Shown here: piece by piece, positions 26,499 through 35,400 of the stretch
Layout of the letters: every line of letters starts with the position of its first letter
Numbering within the stretch: the stretch's first letter is position 1
The notes under the pieces: model-generated
What the model saw: the letters and a program-made list of their open reading frames with translations, nothing else
Databases searched by the model: none
Told to the model about the DNA's origin: nothing
Made by a program: the position numbers and the translations under genes
From: Bagarius yarrelli
Lineage: Eukaryota > Chordata > Actinopteri > Siluriformes > Sisoridae
DNA: 64,000 nucleotides
Reading direction: 5' to 3'
Assembly (NCBI GenBank): GCA_005784505.1
Contig: VCAZ01000113.1
Coordinates: 62,001 to 126,000, forward strand

Positions 26499-29400
26499 TA
26501 TATATATATATATATATATTAATTTTTTATTTTTTTTATTTATTTTTTTTTCTGACTCTTTTCCTCATTTGTTTGTTTGTAGGTATGCGGCAGCTGTCCA
26601 GGACGGATCACAGTACTTTGTCCTCCTAATAATCACAGATGGAGTCATATCGGATATGGCGCAGACCAAAGAGGCCATTGTGAACGTAAGTATAGACCAC
26701 ACTACAAAAAGGTGGCCTATTACTGCTCATGGTACATTTCCTACTTAACAGTGTATGTTTTTATTGACCTGAAAATTTGATTGTAATTAAAAGAAAACAG
26801 GACCTGTGCATGTTTAAATAAAGATACAATTTGCGATAACATGCTATATTCAATAAAAGAGTATGATATTTTAACAATGATATAGTCATCATTTGTTTAT
26901 TTAAACACGTTCACCTGTTTTTTGTGGATTTTTTTTAGGTCGCCCACATCTAATACAAATTGTTCATGTTTTTGAGGTGACTGTAAAGATTTGTAATGTT
27001 CCCACTTTACGTTACGACTCAAAATTTACACGTTCTGCATGTGACAAATTAAATTCAAAACCAAAATACTGCCGTCCCTTGGAGGAGATGCTTCGTTTTT
27101 GGCACTAAATCATCGACAGCAGCTGCAGATGACTTGTCTTAACAAGATTAGCTCGCAATGAAAAACTTTGCGTCTTGTTGATTGCCTTGCATCAAAGCAT
27201 GCACGCGCATATCCCAAGTAACATCCACCCGCCAGATATTTTGCTATCAGCATTAACCTAAAACTTTCACCAAACATTATTATTTAAAGTATTAACAATG
27301 GCTCATTTATCGCAAACCATGCACATTTGCGATATTTCTATAATTCCCTAATGAACGTTATTATATGTGTGTACACTGTCTATTCTTTGCTTCAGTTTCA
27401 AAGGGCTTTTTATGTTATATATTAAGGTAAGTGGTCACGTTGTTTCTCTAGCCGCAGTTTGTAACAGTGGAACAAAATCATCCCAGCATCGAAAAGGCCC
27501 GATTCCCAGCAGACTGGATTTAAAGGGAATTTGCGACTGTTAATGGAAGCATTAGAACAGCCACACCTTCCTTTTAAGATCTTGCCTGCTGCTATGTCTC
27601 ACGTGGATGGCCTCTGCATCGGGGGATGACAAATCCGTTCTTTCTGTACAGTGTGTGTGATTTCGAATATTAAATGTAAGCTAAAAATATGTCGGCTTTG
27701 TTCCTTTGGTGATTTCCATGTACTTTCAGAGAACCGACTGCTTTGTTTCATTTAATTAACAGGTGTTGTTTTTTTCTTTGCAAGAGGAATCATACAAAAT
27801 GCAGTTTGGTATCCCAGACAAAAATACTAGTTATACAAGTACTAGAGCAGATGCTTTACAAAGCAAGCAGGTTAGATTTCAATAAATAAAATTTAAACAT
27901 TAATGATTTTGAAATATATTTATAACTATAATTAGTCACAAAGAATTGCATAATATTTAGAAATGCACGATTGCCTAAAATAGCCAACTGTTCACATGAA
28001 GGTGTCGGAAATGAAAAGCATAACTACGTTCCCTTGACTGATTTCTTCACTTTCTTGTTTCGCTTTCAAGCTCAGAACGCGACAGATGTCTTTGGTGCTG
28101 AAACTGTGAGCAAAAACTGGAGCACCAGTTGAGGCTGGAAATCAGCATTGCACATCAGTTAGCATCCACTCAGATAGCAGAGGTCTGAAGTGTGTGCTGA
28201 GGGACCATTTTGGGCCCTGCTGGCCTATTTCTGCCATTAAGGTTCTAACATAATGTGACGAACTACAGGAATCATTTGCAGTCATGTGACCATATGCGCT
28301 AGATGAGGCAATGAAATTGTCATCAACCCTAAACATCTTTCCCAAACTGTCAGCAAAAAGCAACAAAGGAAAGTTTGTGTACAGGGGCATTGTCATGCTA
28401 GGCGTGTCCGCATAGTTCTAGTAAAAGGAAACTTTCCTTTGTTAGTTTGTTTTGCTGACAGTTTGGGGAAAATGTGTAGTGTTTGATGACAATTTTATTG
28501 AGTCATCTAGCGCATGTGGTTACATGACTGCATTTTATTTTTACAAATGATTCCTGTAGTTCGTCACATTAAGCTAACCAAAACATGATTGGTGGTATTA
28601 GGTTTAGGAATTATTTGGATTGCCGACTGTGCCGACTTGCTATCCTGACATCAGTTACTGACCTAACAAATGCTCTTGTGGATAAATAAGCACAGAGTGC
28701 AGCACACTTTGCTTATTATATCAGTAAAAGAGGACTAAAGGGTGAATATATGGCCAGATGTGGACAACCTTTTGCAAATATAGTGTATCTGTAGAACAGT
28801 TCCTAGCACCTGGCCCTCTACTATATATATTTATTTTAATATGTGACGTAAAACTAAACTCTAATCAGCACAAGTTTTATGGTCCCTGTTGTCAGCTACT
28901 TTCTACAGCTGGACATTTGTATGCTATAACAAGAGAGATATCGGTATCACCGAAAAACGTGGTCTCCCTATGTCAATGTGGACAATGACGGGGTTCGACA
29001 GTTTCTCTCAAATATCTCCTAAACAAAACAAAAAACAGTTTGAAAACAAAAAAATCCAAACAAAATAGGTAACTGCTTCAAACTATTTATTAATACAATG
29101 TGTAACACTAGAATACTGTCTGTTAATCAATAACTACACCTGAACACAATATTAACAATCAAGTAACTACTGTTAACTAACAAAAAAAACGCTATTACTA
29201 ACTCATCTATTACTAATTAACTAATTAGTAATAGCACACATGGCACTAGTAGTTCACTATTAACTAATTTAGTGATAGTGCAGTGATTAAGTTGTTGGAC
29301 TGCTACTTGGAAGATCAGGTTTCGATTCCCGGCACCACCAACTTAACACTGTTGGAGCCTAGTTGCTTAAATGTAATATTTTTTTTTAGAAAACTAATGG

Positions 29401-32400
29401 AAAATTTTAAATGTTTATAAAAAACTAAACAATAAGTAATGAAGGACAAATGTCCAGCGCTATATCAACATTTTAACTGCTAGTATAAACACATTCGCTA
29501 GACTGTTTAAGTTACCAACTTATATGTGTACTTGATATGTGTAAACCAGCTGATGGGCCAATGTTTTGTTCAGTGGGTCAGTGTCCTGTTCAGTGGGTCT
29601 TGTTCCGTGGGTCAGTGTCCTGTTCAATGGGTCTTGTTCAGTGGGTCAGTGTCTTGTTCAATTGGTCTTGTTCTGTGGGTCAGTGTCTTGTTTAATAGGT
29701 CTTGTTTATTGGGTCAGTGTCTTGTCCAATTGGGTCTTGTTCAATGGGTCTTGTTCTGTGGATCAGTGTCCTGTTTAATCTGTCTTGTTCAATGGGTCTT
29801 GTTCAGGGGGTCAGTGTCCTGTTCAGTGGGTCTTGTTCCGTGGGTCAGTGTCCTGTTCAGTAGGTCTTGTTCAATGGGTCAGTGTCCTGTTCAATGGGTC
29901 TTGTTCAGTGGGTCAGTGTCTTGTTCAATTGGTCTTGTTCTGTGGGTCAGTGTCTTGTTTAATAGGTCTTGTTTATTGGGTCAGTGTCTTGTCCAATTGG
30001 GTCTTGTTCAATGGGTCTTGTTCTGTGGATCAGTGTCCTGTTTAATCTGTCTTGTTCAATGGGTCTTGTTCAGGGGGTCAGTGTCCTGTTCAGTAGGTCT
30101 TGTTCCGTGGGTCAGTGTCCTGTTCAATAGGTCTTGTTCTGTGGGTCAGTGTCCTGTTCAATGGGTCATGTTCAGTGGGTCAGTGTCTTGTTTAATAGGT
30201 CTTGTTTATCGGGTCAGCGTCTTGTTCAATGGGTCTTGTTCTGTGGGTCAGTGTCCTGTTCAGTAGGTCTTGTTCCGTGGGTCAGTGTCCTGTTCAATAG
30301 GTCTTGTTCTGTGGGTCAGTGTCCTGTTCAATGTGTCGTGTTCAGTGGGTCAGTGTCTTGTTTAATAGGTCTTGTTTAGCAGGTCATTGTCTTGTCCAAT
30401 GGGTCTTGTTCTATGGGTCAGTGTCTTGTTCAATGGTCTTATTGACCATTGACCATTACTTCAATCCCTGCCAGGACCTAATGGTCAAAATGTTGCATTA
30501 ATAAATAGTTTGAAGCAATTACGTATCAGTGTGCGGACATTTTGTTTGGTTGAAGAAAAAAGTTTGAGAATGTCAGGACGTATTCCCAGCTGATAAATAG
30601 CATTTGGACCCACTGAGGACGAATTTAGAATTTGAATATTTTTCAAAAAAATATTAAAATAAATGCTATAGAGATTATTAATTATTAATGATCATTTTAA
30701 ACATTTTTCAATTCTACCCAAAGCAAAACCTTGTGTATTAAACATATTAGCACTAGCTGATGTCACATCTGTTTAAACAATAAACAATTAGCATGTGTTT
30801 TTTATAGATTCACTAATAAATCAATTGGTAATTTAGGGAATCAATAAAAAAGCTAGTGTTCATTTGTAATGTTGGGAGGAGTTTATCGCAGCATATTAAG
30901 GAAACCAAGCACATCTCGGACAATCATGCGTTATAGTTACCACGTTGAGCACTGTAATCAACTAGACAGGTCTCTACCACCCCCTCAGTCAGTGACTGAC
31001 GAAAAGCCAAATTAGAAACGACGCTAGCTTCTGCGTGTAGTTATGAAAGACTGTCGCCTGTCCTCACCCACAAACATCTCTTCTTTCTCTTTTATTAGCT
31101 CGAGTACATCATTAGTTCAGGCCCAAGCTGTCATTTAAGACACAAAGTGTGATGGTTCTCAGTGTGTTTTATTTTAATTACATGGGTATGAATGACGCCA
31201 GGAAAGGGAGGCAACTCGCCATAAAGTCGGATGCAGTCGTGATTTTTTTTTTTTGTTTAGTGTTTTCAAGCTTTAATGTGAACATTATTTAACCAAGATT
31301 AAATATGTTATCTTAATATGTGTTTTGGTTGACAAAACTCCTGGTAGTATGACATGCTCCCAAATTTCACAGTGTTTTTTTTTTGGTGTTATGCAGATGT
31401 GCAAGGCTTTGTGCTGTTGTAAAACTCGTTCTGTCAAAGCAGCTATTTTGAACCGACAATCGGTTTTGTTTTCTCATTATACCGGAACTGTTTCATCATC
31501 CAAAGAGACATATAATGGCACAAACAGGGCAATAGGAGCTCAATTATCTATAGAGCTTCTGACATGCACCCATAACACAAACTGTCACAAAGCCCTGTCC
31601 TACACAGATCATATAAGATCGAAGAAGAAAGCGTCGTCACATTCTTTGACATGGGAGTCTGCTTTGCAGAAAAAAAGGGGAGAAGGGGGGCTGTCAGGTT
31701 TGGGGGGGAAGGGGCTGGGTTTGCGTCTCATGTCATGCCTGCTATGTGGGACTTGGATGTTTTTTTTTTTTAAGTTTTATGGTTCTGAAACTATAGCATT
31801 TATTTTAGGTAGGTATTTCAAGTTGCTCCTCGGGGTGAGAATAACATAAGTCACACACTGAACGAATTGATATCTTTTTTTTTGAAGTTGACAATACAAA
31901 ACCAGTTAGTGTCTACAGTATTTTTGTAATATTATTGGATGTCCTGATGAACAAAATTATGATCTTGAATTTCTTTTTGAGCATACGTCTCATTTACAAT
32001 TGATAGAATTCAGTGATGCGCTACATTTACTTTGTTACAATTACCTGAGTAACTTTTGTTCCTCTGTTACTATTAAATGTTAATTATGAAAATGTAGTTT
32101 AAATAATTAGTTTCAGTCGTCTGAAGTCTGTACGTGAAAACCAGCTCAGTTCGGAAAATGATGACCAAAGAAAAGAAGAAGCGGGAATATCAGTAGAGAC
32201 AGATACACCCATGACTTCACATTCAATCAATTTAAAGTTCAAGTTCAAGGAGCTTTATTGTAATTTCAGCCATATATAGCAGACACAGTACACAGTGAGA
32301 TGAAATAGCGTTTCTCCAGGACCCTCTGGTCCTACACAAAACATAGAATTCCACAAAACAACAAAGAGCCCCTAAACAGGATAGACATAAAGTGCATGTG

Positions 32401-35400
32401 TGCAACCTGGTGCAGACAGTGCAGACCAGACAGTGCAATAAACGATACAAACATACAAAGACAATGCAAAAAGACAATAAAGAACAGGACATAACGCAAT
32501 AGCGCCAACCATATCGTAAGATGAGGTAGACATAAAATGTGCAAATTACAACAGAATTGTGCAAATAGCATTGTAACGTGAAGTAAAGTGACTATAGTAT
32601 TTTAAGTGACTATAGTATTGTAAAGTGACTGTGTGGGTAGTTCAGTTCGGGGTGTTGAGCAGCCTGATGGCTTGAGGAAAGAAACTGTTACACATTCGTG
32701 TTGTGAGGGTCCAAACGCTCCGGTATCTTTTTCCAGAGGGCAGGAGTGTGAAAAGTAAGTGTGAGGGGTGTGTGGGGTCCTCACACTCCAAGCAGTGAAC
32801 AAAAACAAGTACATAATGCGAGTCCTTCTATGTGAACAAAACAAGTTAACATGTCAGTGTACAGGAAACGCGTCATACCATAACATTAAGAACGTTGCTT
32901 ACCTGGAGTAGAAAAAAATAGAGTTGGTGCTACATTTACTTAAGACAAACAGAGTGGGAGTGGCTGGGTGGGTTGTTGGAGTAACGAGAGTCGTGTTAAT
33001 CATATTGGCTCCGCCTCCCTCACCCTCTATTCCCACCCTAGAATTCTCTTCAGAAAATCTGCACTAAAAATCACATTAAAAATACCTTTACAATTTTTTA
33101 ATAACAGGTGAAGCTTTTGTAAGAAGTTTTTTTTTTTTAATAAATTGCAGTTTGTTCCTTTAAAGCTGCCGTGTGTACCCTAAATAATGGCTCCTCTCCC
33201 AGGGGTGTTTTTACACACAATTTACTCCTTTCTCCAATATGACACATAACTGCCTAAACATCCTGCAAAGCCTGTTCTATTCTGAATAATTCTCGAACAC
33301 AAATCCATCCTGATCTTAAGAGGAACATCTGCTTTAACAATTGTGTCCTATTCTTAGATTTGTTATACGAAATAGAATAGAATTGAATAGAATAGAATGC
33401 TTTGTGTATGGCTGTGGTGTTGCAGCCTGTGCGAGATGTGCATTGGCTCAAATCATGAATCAAGGGTTAAAGTGGCTCTGAGGACATTCCTAATGAGCTT
33501 TTCTTGTTAACAAACTTTGCTTGTGTGAAAGGCTTGCCAATAGATATTCTGGGTTGCGAACTACCTCCTAAAAACCGCCTAGTAGATTGATTGGCAACCA
33601 TCAGTTGACCCTTAATGATGAGGTGGAAATGATTACAAGAACGTGTGTGTAGCCATGTAATTGCATGTGCAAGTGTCCTGTCCAAGGTGTAGTTATACCC
33701 AGTGATTGATCCCATAGTCACCCTAAGTAGGACACTGGGGATAAAAGAAAACATTGTCTTCCCATCTTTTGTCCTCATGATTTAACTGGTTTTTTTTAAG
33801 TATCACCAGTTGGTTACACCATGTTGATTTTCATGTTGATCACCAGTTTTCTAGTATAAAAACTTTTAAAGTGGGTCAAATTTGACCCAAGGACAACAGA
33901 AAGTTTAATTGAAGCGCAGATCTACTTCCGTTCTTAATAGTGTACATTTTTGTCAAATTTACCCCTGTATTACTCCTGAGTTATGTTTACTTTTCTGCCA
34001 TGTATTACACATCCTTATCCAGAGCAACTTATATTTATCAATATTACTGAGCAGTTAAGGGCTTTAAAATCCTCTGATATTCATTCATTTACGAACTACT
34101 CAGTATGCACGATTTAACACCTTTAGATCTGCTTAATAATAAATAGGAGTCTGATTGGGATGAACTAATTTTAGACAGAATTTAGCACAAAATAATACAG
34201 AGAATCTTCTCATCATTGATTTGCCTTAGACATGTTATACAATACAATTCAAAATTGTTTGTCGTCCGCACTGGTCTAAAGTCAGATTTTCTAAGATTAA
34301 GACTGATGTAGATCCCACATGTGATAGATGTAGGCACGCTTCCACCATTCTGTTGCACATGTCCAAGACTTTACTAGTCTAGTTTAATTATTTTCAAGAC
34401 TTTTTCTAGTGTATTTGACAGTGGCGGCTGGTGCATTTTGTACCTGGGCCTTCAGTGGGGATTTAGCCGACTGATACACCTCTTAATACCATCACAATCA
34501 TACTCTAATTAAAGAAACCATCAATACTATACAAAAACACAATATAACACCGCGAGGAACTACAGGGTTAACAGAAACTCTGTTAATACTCCAAAGCAGT
34601 TCAGAATCAATATTTATCTTAATATTAATATAACATCACTTAAACATAAAACATTAAATAAAATATATAATGCATTTAAAGCCAGCGTTACCGGTTGGTC
34701 GCACTGGTCTGGAATTGGTGAACAAACTATTTCCCTGGTTAATACAAGCTAGTTAGCTTTCTGTAAAAATCCACCTCAAAAACATATTTTTAAGTATGTC
34801 CGAGTCAAAAAAATAAAAATTGTAATTAAACTATAAAGATGTGTTTTGCTAGGCTGTAGGAATTTACTCTGATTAACCTATCAGAGGACGGAAAAATGCT
34901 GATTTAATTGTGCGTCAGCTAGCGGGCTTTTTTTCGTAGGCGGGTTTAAAAATCTGATTTGTTAAATAAAACAGTCTTTAATAATATTAACCAATTAGCA
35001 ATCTGCCACTATTAATATACAGTAGTTTAAGTTACATGGGCAGCACTACTGATTCCAAAGGTTTTGGCAGATTATACTGACATGGCAGCACAATCTATCA
35101 TCCACATACACGTACTGGAAGCAGTGCAGCAAGCGAAACGCTACAAAATGAAAAGAATAAACTGTCAGGAATAAATTAATACAATTTAATGGAATGAATA
35201 TTAATATTTAGGTTGTAAGTGTAGGTCAGCTTCTAATAGTGTTTAGGCATCAGAAAAAAGACTTACTGTCCCTGACTGCTCACCACTGGTATTTGGAAAG
35301 GTAGTAGAGTCGACCCTATTTATTGCAAAACAAAGAGGAACTTATGCAAGTTTAATTCATGCTATTTATAATTTTTTTTTTATGGGCATTTAATAATGTA

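Larger units (their letters stand above)
23774..26582. other. Copine intron with SINE pieces and microsatellites
   Basis: Contains SINE-tail sequences on the minus strand at about 23998-24120, 25196-25330 and 26308-26432, a (TG)n tract at 25034 and a (TA)n tract at 26445. The rest is unassigned. Confidence 0.6.

Noticed and set aside
29526..30266. Open frame of 246 codons read as a protein gene
   Set aside because: It is the 34-bp minisatellite, open in all forward frames by composition and located in an intron.
29556..30440. CRISPR array
   Set aside because: The units are contiguous without spacers and the context is a vertebrate intron.
31325..31849. Open frame of 174 codons in a copine intron
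   Set aside because: No family motif, low-complexity segments, no splice context, and the flanking copine exons already join in frame.
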